This document shows positions 42,815-52,165 of a stretch of DNA of 64,000 bases, piece by piece. How positions within the stretch are numbered: the stretch's first letter is position 1; every line of letters begins with the position of its first letter. The stretch is from positions 6,059 to 70,058 of the forward strand of contig JAKIUV010000004.1 in NCBI GenBank assembly GCA_021647375.1. The letters are read 5' to 3'. The position numbers were made by a program, and so were the translations under genes. The notes beneath the pieces were generated by a model. It made no database searches. It saw only the letters and a program-made list of their open reading frames with translations, and was not told the origin of the DNA. Source of the stretch: Robiginitomaculum sp. (GTDB lineage Bacteria > Pseudomonadota > Alphaproteobacteria > Caulobacterales > Maricaulaceae).

Positions 42815-43277
42815 AAATAAATACGACCGCGCATATGATGCGGATTGGGAAGGCGATGAAAATGGATATGTTTATTCAGAGCCACACAAACGCTTTCGCC
42901 GCAATAAAATTGACGGCGTTGTCGGCGGGGTCTGTGCCGGGATTGGCGATTACCTTAATATTGACCCGATCATCGTGCGGATTTTCACCGTGATTTCGTT
43001 TTTTGTAACCGGTTTCATTACATTTTGGGTTTATCTCGGATTTTGGATGTTTACGCCGTCCGACAAACGTGCCCCTTACCGCCGCGAATATCGCCAAGCC
43101 CGCAAGGCACGGCGTCGACATAAAGCCAACCCGGCAGAACCGTTACGCACAACGACAACTTACCGTGATGTGAAAGGCAAATTTCGCTCTTTGGAAACCC
43201 GCCTACAAGATTTGGAGAAATCCATTACATCCAGCGAATGGCAGCTCCGCCGCGATTTCCGCGACCTTGAGGGTTAG
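42798..43277 (+). CDS. pspC: Phage shock protein C (PspC domain)
   Basis: A 159-residue protein whose PspC domain (about residues 35-95) reads FRRNKIDGVVGGVCAGIGDYLNIDP followed by a membrane helix ending in FWVYLGFWMFTPSD. After it come a basic linker and a helical, coiled-coil-like C-terminus (RSLETRLQDLEKSITSSEWQL) found in proteobacterial PspC. It is the membrane sensor half of the PspBC pair. The next genes encode exported proteins, including two toastrack proteins that are known partners of PspC domains. Confidence 0.93.
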   Translation: MTKQYKNKYDRAYDADWEGDENGYVYSEPHKRFRRNKIDGVVGGVCAGIGDYLNIDPIIVRIFTVISFFVTGFITFWVYLGFWMFTPSDKRAPYRREYRQARKARRRHKANPAEPLRTTTTYRDVKGKFRSLETRLQDLEKSITSSEWQLRRDFRDLEG

Positions 43278-43366
43278 GGCAGGGCACTAAAGAACAAGAA
43301 TGTGGGCGGACTTTAAATCCGCCCGAGAATTTACAAAACGATTTAACATTACCAGAGGAGGACAGA

Positions 43367-43600
43367 ATGTTTACTAAATTATTTCTAATCAGCGCAATCA
43401 GCACAGGCGCACTCGGGACGGGTGTCGCAACAGGTATCACGCCCACGGGCATTACGCCCACAAGCATGGAATTTGCCGCTGGCCCTATCCGCATTAAAAC
43501 CGGGAACGGCAAATTTATTACGGCTCATATGGCGGAACATACGCCCTTGACCTTAACGGTTAACTTGCAAGGCGAACGCCGCTTGCTGATTAAGTTCTAA
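43367..43600 (+). CDS. Small exported protein of the psp operon
   Basis: A 77-residue protein preceded by GAGGAGGA. The N-terminus is signal-peptide-like (LFLISAISTGALGTGVATG). A short repeat GITPTGITPTS follows near residues 23-33, and the mature part (AAGPIRIKTGNGKFITAHM) is beta-prone. I recognise no family. It sits 89 bases after pspC and 86 bases before the first toastrack gene, so it is presumably co-transcribed. Confidence 0.6.
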   Translation: MFTKLFLISAISTGALGTGVATGITPTGITPTSMEFAAGPIRIKTGNGKFITAHMAEHTPLTLTVNLQGERRLLIKF

Positions 43601-43686
43601 GTCTTAACGGCTATGCAAATTTAAAAAAATTGGCGTTCACGACATTTGTCGTTATAAAGTGAAATGTCATAAACCAAGAGAGAAAA

Positions 43687-44808
43687 ATGCGTACATTTAC
43701 CAATTTTAAAACCGCCACAATAGGTACGGCCTCCTGTCTGGCTCTGCTGGCGACGGCTTTATTTAGCAACACCGCCATGAGTAGCCCAACCTGGGCCAAA
43801 GATGTGCCGACAGTAACTATTGAGAACTTCATCGGTACAATAGATGTCCGCACGGGCGATTACGACAAAATTACCGTAACAGATGCAGACGGCGCCCCGG
43901 TTGAACTGCGCGGCGCAAATGTAATGATTGACGGCGGAGAAACCCTCAACAACACCAATTGCAAAAAATCAAATTCCAGCATCAAAATATCCGTCGGCAA
44001 TTGGCGGTGGAACAAACGCAAGGGCGGCTATAAAAACCTCGAAGACTATCCCCATGTAACAATCACTGCACCTGAGAACACGCATTTGGTAATAGACCAT
44101 GCGATTATATTTGGTGATGTTGGGAATATTGGCTCCGCTGATCTGCGCCTGCGTTCGTGCGGCGATCTCGAATTTGCCGATATTGGCGGAAAAATTGATT
44201 TAAGCATTTCCGGTTCTGGCGATGTCTCCTTGGGCACTGTAGGCGCAGGCGATATTGGCATAGCGGGTTCAGGCGATTTTACGGCTCATGATATGGACAG
44301 TTTGGAGCTTTCCATAGCTGGGTCAGGCGATGTCAGGATTGCTGATATTACAGGGCCAGTTCGCGCCTCAATTGCAGGCTCCGGCGACGCAGAGTTTGGG
44401 CGTGTCGGCGGTGATTTAAGCTTTCGCAGTGCCGGGTCTGGTGATTTGAGCGTGGGCAATATTGGCGGTAATGCTACATTAACAACGGGCGGTTCCGGCG
44501 ATATGGACATTGGCCGCATAGACGGCGATTTAGTGTATACAAGCGGCGGCAGTGGTGATTTGGACGCTGAATATGTTGGTGGTTCCAAGCTCTCCGCTAA
44601 AGTTGGCGGTAGTGGCAGCGCGGAAATAGACGGCGGAAATGTCACAGATATTTATGCAAGTGTAGGCGGCTCTGGCAGTATCGGCTACGACGGACAAACA
44701 ACCAATGCCGAACTACACGCAAATGGGAGCGGCTCGATTACGATCCGCGAACCATCTGGCCGTCTGCGCAAGGAAAAGCACGGTTCCGGTTCTATCCGCA
44801 TTAGATAG
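43687..44808 (+). CDS. Exported toastrack-like (DUF2807/DUF4097) protein, copy 1
   Basis: A 373-residue exported protein. A signal peptide (about residues 10-32) is followed by VTIENFIGTIDVRTGDYDKITVTDADG. The remainder is a right-handed repeat of strands each closing with GSGD (for example ISGSGDVSLG, IAGSGDFTAHD, SAGSGDLSVG), more than ten times. This is the beta-helix/toastrack fold of the DUF2807/GIN group. Comparative work on Psp systems has linked toastrack domains to PspC. It is paralogous to the next gene. It should reside in the periplasm or at the surface; its role is unknown. Confidence 0.8.
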   Translation: MRTFTNFKTATIGTASCLALLATALFSNTAMSSPTWAKDVPTVTIENFIGTIDVRTGDYDKITVTDADGAPVELRGANVMIDGGETLNNTNCKKSNSSIKISVGNWRWNKRKGGYKNLEDYPHVTITAPENTHLVIDHAIIFGDVGNIGSADLRLRSCGDLEFADIGGKIDLSISGSGDVSLGTVGAGDIGIAGSGDFTAHDMDSLELSIAGSGDVRIADITGPVRASIAGSGDAEFGRVGGDLSFRSAGSGDLSVGNIGGNATLTTGGSGDMDIGRIDGDLVYTSGGSGDLDAEYVGGSKLSAKVGGSGSAEIDGGNVTDIYASVGGSGSIGYDGQTTNAELHANGSGSITIREPSGRLRKEKHGSGSIRIR

Positions 44809-44833
44809 CGGCAAAACACAAAGGGAGATAATC

Positions 44834-45811
44834 ATGGGTAAATATAAATTATTAAATACCGGACTAGGTCTATCACTGCTTGCAGTATTGGCCATATCAA
44901 ACCCCGCATTTGCTAACGACGCGCCCGTGCTAAAGATTGAAAACTTTATCGGGACAGTCGAAATCGTCACGAGCAATACGGGCAAGATTATTGTCAATGA
45001 TGCGGACGGCGCTAATGTCATTCGCTCGGGAAGCGATTTAACTATCGACGATGATATTTCCGTTCGCTCTTATAATTGTAACTATAAGAAAGACCGCGCG
45101 ATGATCGGAAAGGGCAAATGGAAATGGAGTTCCGGCGGTAAAAATTACCGCGATATTCATGAATTTCCGTTGGTGCGAATCTCCGCTCCCGCCAACGTTC
45201 ACCTGGAAATAGACCGCTCGATTTTATTTGGCACGGTCGGCCATATCGGCTCGGGCTATTTGCGCATCGGCTCTTGTGGGGACATGAAATTTGGCGATGT
45301 TAATGGCCGTCTCGATTTGTCGGTCTCCGGCTCTGGGGATGTTGTCATGGGCAGTGCAGGTGTTTCCGATATTAGCGTTTCCGGATCCGGTGATCTCACC
45401 GCCAAAAACTTGACGAGTGCCGATATACATGTGTCGGGTAGCGGTGATCTTAGTCTAGGCGACATTAAAGGTGCCGCAGAGATTGGTTCTAGCGGTGCAG
45501 GCGATATTGAAATAGGCAGCATAGGCGGCGGTCTAAGTATTCATTCGTCCGGTGCGAGCGACCTAGACATTGATCGCGTAACGGGCGGCGACCTCACCAT
45601 CCGGGTGAGCGGTAGTAGCGATATTACCATCAAAGACGGTAGCGTCGAGACTCTGTTCATCAAAGCATCCGGTGCTAGTGATGTGACTTACGCAGGCAAC
45701 TCCGTAGACGCCGAAGCCCGCGCCAGCGGTGCCAGTGATATTTATATCAACAATCCATCAGGCAAATTGCGCACAAGCGACAGTGGTGCGGCGGATGTCA
45801 ATATTAGGTAA
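44834..45811 (+). CDS. Exported toastrack-like (DUF2807/DUF4097) protein, copy 2
   Basis: A 325-residue paralog of the preceding gene, starting at the ATG after AAGGGAGA. The signal peptide ends near NPAFA. It shares the block LKIENFIGTVEIVTSNTGKI and a repeat series with GSGD, later changing to SGASD (for example SSGASDLDID, ASGASDVTYA). The change of repeat consensus suggests the duplication is old. It is followed by the operon terminator at 45927. Functional assumptions are the same as for copy 1. Confidence 0.8.
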   Translation: MGKYKLLNTGLGLSLLAVLAISNPAFANDAPVLKIENFIGTVEIVTSNTGKIIVNDADGANVIRSGSDLTIDDDISVRSYNCNYKKDRAMIGKGKWKWSSGGKNYRDIHEFPLVRISAPANVHLEIDRSILFGTVGHIGSGYLRIGSCGDMKFGDVNGRLDLSVSGSGDVVMGSAGVSDISVSGSGDLTAKNLTSADIHVSGSGDLSLGDIKGAAEIGSSGAGDIEIGSIGGGLSIHSSGASDLDIDRVTGGDLTIRVSGSSDITIKDGSVETLFIKASGASDVTYAGNSVDAEARASGASDIYINNPSGKLRTSDSGAADVNIR

Positions 45812-45926
45812 TGTACTCATATACGCAAAGAGCGACCCAAAAATAGCGTTTAAGAATAACGGCAAGACTAGAATAACGGTAAGACTTATGTCTCTAGCTG
45901 GCCCCCATTAACCAGCATGCCGTTAG

Positions 45927-45973
45927 GTGCGCTTCGGAACCAAGCACTCTCTCGCTTCCGGAGCGCACTTTTT
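45927..45973 (+). terminator. Terminator of the psp operon
   Basis: GTGCGCTTCGGAA and TTCCGGAGCGCAC pair over 13 bp with one G-T, enclosing a 16-base loop and followed by TTTTT. It lies 115 bases after the second toastrack gene and 76 bases before sdhB. The remainder of the 237-bp spacer holds the sdhB promoter, with no other feature seen. Confidence 0.85.
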
Positions 45974-46048
45974 AGTTTTAAGGGCATTTGCCTCTTTTAA
46001 ATTCCGACCAAAGCCCTATAAACAAAACAAATCAGTTGGAGAGTGATA

Positions 46049-46831
46049 ATGGTTGAACTGGCACTGCCGAAAAATTCTAAAATCGGCAAAGGAAAAGCTT
46101 GGCATTTAACAGGTGCGACCGGCCCTACCAAGACGTTCAAAGTCTACCGCTATAGCCCGGACGACGGCGAAAACCCCACATGGGATAGCTATACGGTCGA
46201 CTTGGACGAATGTGGCCCTATGGTTTTGGACGCGCTTCTCAAAATTAAAAGCGACATCGATCCGACACTTGCCTTCAGGCGTTCGTGCCGTGAGGGTGTC
46301 TGCGGCTCCTGTGCTATGAATATCGGCGGGCGTAACACACTGGCCTGCACCAAAGGTATTGACGAATTTAAAGGCGGCACCATCACTATTTCGCCCTTGC
46401 CGCATTTGCCAGTGGTGCGCGATTTGGTGCCGGATCTTTCGAATTTTTACGCGCAATACGCGTCTATCGAACCCTGGTTGCACACGACTTCCCCGACCCC
46501 CGAAAAAGAATGGCGGCAGAGCGAACCAGACCGCGACAAGCTGGACGGACTTTATGAATGTATATTGTGCGCGTCGTGCTCTACGTCCTGCCCGAGCTAT
46601 TGGTGGAACGACGATAAATATCTCGGCCCTGCAGTGCTTTTACAAGCTTACCGCTGGCTCATTGATAGCCGCGACGAAGCTACGGGTGAACGGCTCGACG
46701 AGTTGGAAGACCCGTTTCGCCTCTACCGTTGCCACACAATAATGAACTGCACTAATGTTTGCCCCAAAGGCCTAAACCCAGCCAAGGCCATCGCAGAAGT
46801 GAAAAAAATGATGGTTGAACGGGTGCTCTAG
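46049..46831 (+). CDS. sdhB: Succinate dehydrogenase iron-sulfur subunit
   Basis: A 260-residue complex II subunit that passes electrons from SdhA to quinone. The N-terminal plant-type ferredoxin domain binds a 2Fe-2S cluster through [14 protein letters not shown] and TLACT. The C-terminal bacterial ferredoxin domain binds 4Fe-4S and 3Fe-4S clusters with [16 protein letters not shown] and [17 protein letters not shown]. The ATG at 46049 has GGAG at the right distance. sdhA, sdhC and sdhD are not adjacent in the window. Confidence 0.96.
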   Translation: MVELALPKNSKIGKGKAWHLTGATGPTKTFKVYRYSPDDGENPTWDSYTVDLDECGPMVLDALLKIKSDIDPTLAFRRSCREGVCGSCAMNIGGRNTLACTKGIDEFKGGTITISPLPHLPVVRDLVPDLSNFYAQYASIEPWLHTTSPTPEKEWRQSEPDRDKLDGLYECILCASCSTSCPSYWWNDDKYLGPAVLLQAYRWLIDSRDEATGERLDELEDPFRLYRCHTIMNCTNVCPKGLNPAKAIAEVKKMMVERVL

Positions 46832-46902
46832 GGAGCTTCTGAATAACTCGGGTTGGATTTTCAGCCATGGAAAAACAGCTCATGAGTTAATCAGAGGCTC
46901 CC
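46831..46902. repeat. 72-bp inverted repeat between sdhB and the acyltransferase
   Basis: GGGAGCTTCTGAATAACTC (46831-46849) and GAGTTAATCAGAGGCTCCC (46884-46902) are complementary at 17 of 19 positions. The left arm begins with the last base of the sdhB stop. The right arm plus one base occurs exactly at 19191-19209. Size and terminal arms resemble a MITE. It may also stop transcription between the convergent genes, though no T-run follows. Confidence 0.8.
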
Positions 46903-46921
46903 AAGGTACACAAGCTTAGGG

Positions 46922-47716
46922 TCAAAGCGCCTCAACAATATCCCGGACCGCCTGTGTGGCCTGGGCTGACCCTTTTGGTAGCGCGCTTGGGTTAATAGGC
47001 GCGCCAAAAGTTAACTCTGGTTTAGAGCCTGATTTATTGAAGAGTTCATGGAACAGGGTAATGTCGCGCAGCTCGTTATTAAGAAGTGCAAATATATAAT
47101 ATATGGCTGAATTACGGGCATTGATGCGCAGGGGAATGATCGGGACATTGTTTTTACGGGCTGTACTCACGGCGGTCGGGTTCCACGGTTTGTCAACAAG
47201 CCCGCCCCAGGTCATTTTAGCCAAAACACCAGACGGAAAAATCACCACGGCACGTTCATTGTTCAAGGCAGTTTTGAGGGCTTTTAAGACGGAGCGGGCT
47301 TTGGCAGGGCTACGTTTCTCGGAGACCCATTCCACCGGGATTATAATGTCAGTGCAGCGCGGTGCAACACGCACAGCATCTGCATTGGCCAGAAACATAT
47401 GATCGGGGCGTTTTTCTTTGAGCGCATCATATACAAATATGCCGTCGGCTAGACCGGTCGGATGATTGCAAATTATCATGGTCTTTCCGCTCTTCGGGAC
47501 ATGCTCCAGCCCAGTGATTATAGGCGGTAAGTCCAACATAGCGCTTACATGGGCGAACGCTTCCCAGCCACTTAAATCCGCCACCGCATCGGCCATGGCG
47601 ACAGCCTTTTCATAGCCGAGGGCTTTGTACAGTGCTGGGCGTATGGTTTGCCACACCCGTTGGCGCTTCATCAGTTTTTGCGCCCGCTCCGTGATTAACT
47701 GCTCGATTATATGCAT
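46922..47716 (-). CDS. Lysophospholipid acyltransferase-like protein
   Basis: A 264-residue member of the LPLAT superfamily. The catalytic region reads IICNHPTGLADGIFVYDAL, a variant NHPxGxxDG motif shared by a proteobacterial acyltransferase branch. A VVIFPSGVLAKMTWGG block takes the place of FPEGTR. There is no clear membrane helix. It probably acylates a lysolipid or a related acceptor. The start at 47716 lacks an obvious strong ribosome-binding site. The gene is convergent with sdhB across the inverted repeat. Confidence 0.75.
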   Translation of the reverse strand: MHIIEQLITERAQKLMKRQRVWQTIRPALYKALGYEKAVAMADAVADLSGWEAFAHVSAMLDLPPIITGLEHVPKSGKTMIICNHPTGLADGIFVYDALKEKRPDHMFLANADAVRVAPRCTDIIIPVEWVSEKRSPAKARSVLKALKTALNNERAVVIFPSGVLAKMTWGGLVDKPWNPTAVSTARKNNVPIIPLRINARNSAIYYIFALLNNELRDITLFHELFNKSGSKPELTFGAPINPSALPKGSAQATQAVRDIVEAL

Positions 47717-47769
47717 TTAGGTATAGTGTGAATTTGCGCAGGGCGTGTAAAGCTAAAAAGCAAATGCAG

Positions 47770-48195
47770 TTATTTTTTAAACGCCCAAAATTTAAGCATC
47801 AAGAATTGGGCAATCGGTGTTAGGGCTACGGCAATAAAGACGTTGAGCGCGAACGGTACGGCGTAAAGGCTCAACAAAGTTTGAAACAGCCCGACATTGA
47901 TCGCAATTCCGATCAGCCAGACCAGAACGAAGCGGGGTAATGAGCGACCATGCCCGTCCTCGCTCTTAAAGGTAAAATAATAGGAGCCGAGATATGATAT
48001 GATGGCACCTGAAATGAAGCCGGAAAAATTACTCAAGGTTGGCGGTGTGTCCAACAGGTGAAACAGAGCCATAGCCACAAGCCCGTGGGCAGACGCAGCG
48101 CAAACTCCGACCAAGCCGTAGCGCATGACCTGAAACAAATTGTATTTTCGGGACAACATAACAAGGCTAATCATATATGGTTTTTGCAAAATCAT
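47770..48195 (-). CDS. GtrA-like membrane protein
   Basis: A 141-residue protein with four hydrophobic helices (about residues 24-45, 55-72, 88-106 and 112-132) in the GtrA layout: RYGLVGVCAASAHGLVA in the first helix, LSNFSGFISGAIISYLGSYYFTF in the second and a C-terminal FLMLKFWAFKK. GtrA proteins flip or handle polyprenyl-linked sugars. Several N-terminal Met codons are available and none has a good ribosome-binding site, so the start is uncertain. Confidence 0.8.
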   Translation of the reverse strand: MILQKPYMISLVMLSRKYNLFQVMRYGLVGVCAASAHGLVAMALFHLLDTPPTLSNFSGFISGAIISYLGSYYFTFKSEDGHGRSLPRFVLVWLIGIAINVGLFQTLLSLYAVPFALNVFIAVALTPIAQFLMLKFWAFKK

Positions 48196-48254
48196 AAAGC
48201 TACATTATCACTGAGAGATTGAAAAACCCTGAATCAGTTACCGAATATCATGTA

Positions 48255-49406
48255 TCATAATTTGGTAGTTTCCAAACCATACTCCGTAATATGTTCTTGG
48301 CCGATATATTCGTCCGAGCGCATTTCCATGAGGCGGGATGTTGTGCGTTCAAATTCAAAAGCACCGTCGCCCGTATCGTATAATTTGTCTGGTGTAGCAT
48401 CTGCGGAGAGAACCAGCTTGGTTTTATGCTCATAAAGGGTATCTATCAGTGTGACGAAACGTTTGGCTTCATTGCGGTTATGAAGGCTCATTATTGGGAC
48501 ATTTTCCAAGATTAAGGTGGTGAAGCTTTTAGCAATCATCAGATAATCTGCTGCGCCGAGCGCCCGGTCGCACAAGTCCGCGAAATCCGCCCGCGCTGTG
48601 CCAGTGGCAGCGAGAAGGCTAATTTCACGACCCTGGACTTTCAAAATTTGCATTTGTGGTTTGTTTGGCTTTATCAACCTTTGCCAAATAGCTTCTATGC
48701 CTGCATCGGCCTTCGCACCTAGGGGGCTATAATACATGGGGGCTTTGTTGAACTTTCGCAGGCGGTGGTCTTCGTCGCCGCCCATAGCCAGCACGTCGAG
48801 TTTTTGTTTCAAAAGCTCGATAAATGGTAAAAATAATTTCCGGTTAAGGCCGTCTTTGTAAAGTTCGTCCGGCGCACGGTTCGATGTCGCTACGATAACA
48901 ACACCCCGCGCCAGTAGAGCCGTGAACAGGCGACTTAATATCATGGCATCGGTAATGTCGGTGACGTGAAACTCGTCAAAGCAGAGCAATGTGGCCTCGG
49001 ATGCTATGGCCTTGGCGGTGGGGGCTATGGGGTCATCGCCCGCCCCGCGCACATAATTGGGCTGGGCGCGACGCTTTTTGGGTGAAAGCTTGCGCCATGC
49101 ACCGATACGGCGGTGGATGTCTTGCATAAAAGCATGAAAATGTACTCTAGACTTTGTGGGGGATTTAGGGCGCGTTGGTGCCGCGTCGAAAAACATATCC
49201 ATCAGCATGGATTTACCCCGGCCAACACCGCCCCATATATAAAGACCATTGGGCGCACTTGCCCAGCCGCGCAAAGTCCGCTTTGGTTTATAGGTTTGCA
49301 TCTGCTCTAATAATTCGTCCAACTTTGCCGCCGTTATCGACTGCTCGGCGTCGGCGCGCAGCGCGCCCGCCTGCACGCGTTTATTTAGCTCTGCCTCAAC
49401 GCCCAT
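48255..49406 (-). CDS. zapE: Cell division protein ZapE (AFG1-like ATPase)
   Basis: A 383-residue AAA-type ATPase. Walker A is GLYIWGGVGRGKSMLMDMFF near residue 55, and Walker B is LLCFDEFHVTDITDAM near 142. RGVVIVATSNRAPDELYKDG follows, and LSLHNRNEAKRFVTLIDTLYEH near the end, both conserved in ZapE. In E. coli ZapE acts at the constricting Z-ring; in mitochondria AFG1 supports respiratory complexes. Length and motif order are normal. A 42-codon ORF overlaps its start. Confidence 0.9.
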   Translation of the reverse strand: MGVEAELNKRVQAGALRADAEQSITAAKLDELLEQMQTYKPKRTLRGWASAPNGLYIWGGVGRGKSMLMDMFFDAAPTRPKSPTKSRVHFHAFMQDIHRRIGAWRKLSPKKRRAQPNYVRGAGDDPIAPTAKAIASEATLLCFDEFHVTDITDAMILSRLFTALLARGVVIVATSNRAPDELYKDGLNRKLFLPFIELLKQKLDVLAMGGDEDHRLRKFNKAPMYYSPLGAKADAGIEAIWQRLIKPNKPQMQILKVQGREISLLAATGTARADFADLCDRALGAADYLMIAKSFTTLILENVPIMSLHNRNEAKRFVTLIDTLYEHKTKLVLSADATPDKLYDTGDGAFEFERTTSRLMEMRSDEYIGQEHITEYGLETTKL

Positions 49407-49524
49407 TTTGGATGGTCTCTATTTGTTGAGGCGACGTAGATAATGTGTAGGATGCCAGGGCAAGGATTGAAAATGCCACCAAACACAGCGCAATTAACAG
49501 TCCGCGATTTTTAAAATTGTTCAT
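49396..49524 (-). CDS. 42-residue single-pass small protein overlapping zapE start
   Basis: An ATG at 49524 opens a 42-codon frame that ends 11 bases inside zapE. The product has an N-terminal basic patch (MNNFKNRG) and one hydrophobic helix (LLIALCLVAFSILALASYTL), then a polar tail. The upstream Shine-Dalgarno is weak. Overlap with zapE would allow coupled translation. Without relatives to compare, coding status is uncertain. Confidence 0.45.
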   Translation of the reverse strand: MNNFKNRGLLIALCLVAFSILALASYTLSTSPQQIETIQNGR

Positions 49525-49749
49525 TTCTGGCCTATGACACGGGTTTTGCAGGTCGAATCTCTACTCGCTAATAGCTTATCCTCACGCACAAGACAGCTTT
49601 TATTTAGGTTAGGTTCATGTTAGAGTTACTAAATGTTAATGTAGCCAGAGATTCGAAATGGAGGTCGGCGGCACTTACAAGATTGGGGGTTCGCCTTTAT
49701 TTGGCAGCCTATAACAGGATTTTAGGATTCTATTTAAGGAGAGTTTCAC

Positions 49750-50976
49750 ATGGAACAGATTGAAAATATGATGGGCTTTATGCCCAGTTGGGCAGTTGGC
49801 CCCGTTATAGCGTTGGTTACAATTATCGTCGGCTATTTTATTGCTAAAATTGCTGGCATGATTGTGTCGGGCGGTATCAACAAAACCGGACTTGGCCGCA
49901 AAGCCATGACCACGGGCGGCAATATAGGGAAATCATTATCCAAAGCCGTGTTTTGGGTGTTGTGGTTGTTCTTCATTCTTATGGGCTTGTCCCGTTTCCC
50001 GCAATTGGCCGAACCGCTTGAAGGCATTAAAGGCATGCTCAACGACATCTTCGGCTATTTACCGCAAATCTTTGGTGCAGGCTTTATCTTCTTTATCGGT
50101 TGGATTTTGGCGAAAATCTTCCGTGAGGCTGCAACAAGCACACTTGAAGCTGCGCAAGTTGATAGCTTGGCATCTCGGTTTGGCACTGAGGACAGCACCA
50201 AAGCTGGGTCAAACACTATAGCAAAAACCATTGGCGGCGTTGTTTTTGCGTTCGTTTTATTCCTGTTTGGTGTCACGGCGCTGGGTGTTTTGGATATTGA
50301 TAGCATCACAGGCCCACTAACAGGCATGCTGGATCAGGTGATGGGTTATATCCCGCAACTCATATCTGCATCGGTTGTTCTGGGTCTTTCCATTATGATC
50401 GGTAAATTTGTCGCCAATTTGGCCAAAAGCACCCTGCCTGCAATGGGTTTTGATACGGCCTTGAGTGCTATTGGTGAACTGGACGGCGAGAAAAGCTCTA
50501 ATGTTGTACCGTCAACAATCATCGCAACAATTGCCTTTATCGGCATTTCTTTGATGGGCGCAATTGCTGCCATGAACATTCTCGGCATTGATCAGTTGAC
50601 GAAAATCTTTAATCAACTGCTGAGCTTGGGTGGAAGCATCACACTGGGCGCGATTATTATCGGCGTAGGCTTTTTTATCGCCAATGTTATTTCGCGCATT
50701 GCGAGCCAGACAATGGGTGAGATGGTTGGGAAGATCATCAAATATGTCACCATTTTAATCGTCACATTTATGGGCTTGAGCCAAATGGGTATTGGTGATG
50801 AAATCGTCAATACGGCGTTTAAATCCTTCGTTTGGGCCGCAGCCTTTGCCGCCGGTGTTGGTGGTGCTGTTGCCTTTGGTTGGGGTGGTCATAAATGGGC
50901 CGGCGCTAAGTTGGAAAAATGGTTCCCGAATAAAGCGCAAGCAAAGCCGCGCGCTAAAACACGCGCCAAGAAGTAA
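49750..50976 (+). CDS. TM-helix repeat mechanosensitive-channel-like protein
   Basis: A 408-residue membrane protein with repeated modules of the 'conserved TM helix' type. Three times a hydrophobic helix ends in a G-Y-hydrophobic-P-Q motif region: DIFGYLPQIFGAGFIFFIGWILAKI, QVMGYIPQLISASVVLGLSIMIGKF and a related third. An N-terminal helix near residues 18-40 precedes them, and a basic tail (KAQAKPRAKTRAKK) ends the protein. Such proteins are annotated as mechanosensitive channels but lack the MscS beta domain. The gene has its own promoter region and terminator. Confidence 0.78.
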   Translation: MEQIENMMGFMPSWAVGPVIALVTIIVGYFIAKIAGMIVSGGINKTGLGRKAMTTGGNIGKSLSKAVFWVLWLFFILMGLSRFPQLAEPLEGIKGMLNDIFGYLPQIFGAGFIFFIGWILAKIFREAATSTLEAAQVDSLASRFGTEDSTKAGSNTIAKTIGGVVFAFVLFLFGVTALGVLDIDSITGPLTGMLDQVMGYIPQLISASVVLGLSIMIGKFVANLAKSTLPAMGFDTALSAIGELDGEKSSNVVPSTIIATIAFIGISLMGAIAAMNILGIDQLTKIFNQLLSLGGSITLGAIIIGVGFFIANVISRIASQTMGEMVGKIIKYVTILIVTFMGLSQMGIGDEIVNTAFKSFVWAAAFAAGVGGAVAFGWGGHKWAGAKLEKWFPNKAQAKPRAKTRAKK

Positions 50977-51020
50977 GCATTTTATCACGCTTCCGCTATT
51001 TTCGGAGGCGGCAATTATTA

Positions 51021-51057
51021 AAGGCCGCCCTTGGTAAGCAATGGGCGGTCTTTTTTT
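51021..51057 (+). terminator. Terminator of the TM-helix protein gene
   Basis: AAGGCCGCCC and GGGCGGTC (with a G-T pair) enclose a loop of about 12 bases, followed by seven T. It lies 45 bases after the stop codon at 50976. Confidence 0.85.
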
Positions 51058-51128
51058 GTTGGATAAAGTGCCGCCGCCCTACGAACAATCATTGCACTTT
51101 GTGAATCGCAGGCGTAAACAGTGGGTAG

Positions 51129-52124
<996 letters not shown>

Positions 52125-52165
52125 GCTCGCAATAATTTTTTGTAACGCTCAAATGGGAGTGGTGT

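Noticed and set aside
43421..43470. CRISPR-like or tandem repeat at the GITPT motif
   Set aside because: Only two short imperfect units are present inside a coding sequence. No CRISPR-type repeat-spacer array exists in the window.
43687..45811. Long antisense ORFs opposite the toastrack genes (for example 44286-44645 and 45256-45522)
   Set aside because: They arise from the biased GSGD-coding repeats on the upper strand and have no ribosome-binding sites.
49540..49580. tRNA-like T-arm (GGTCGAATC) near 49550
   Set aside because: No acceptor stem, anticodon arm or D-arm can be paired around it. No tRNA is supported in the window.
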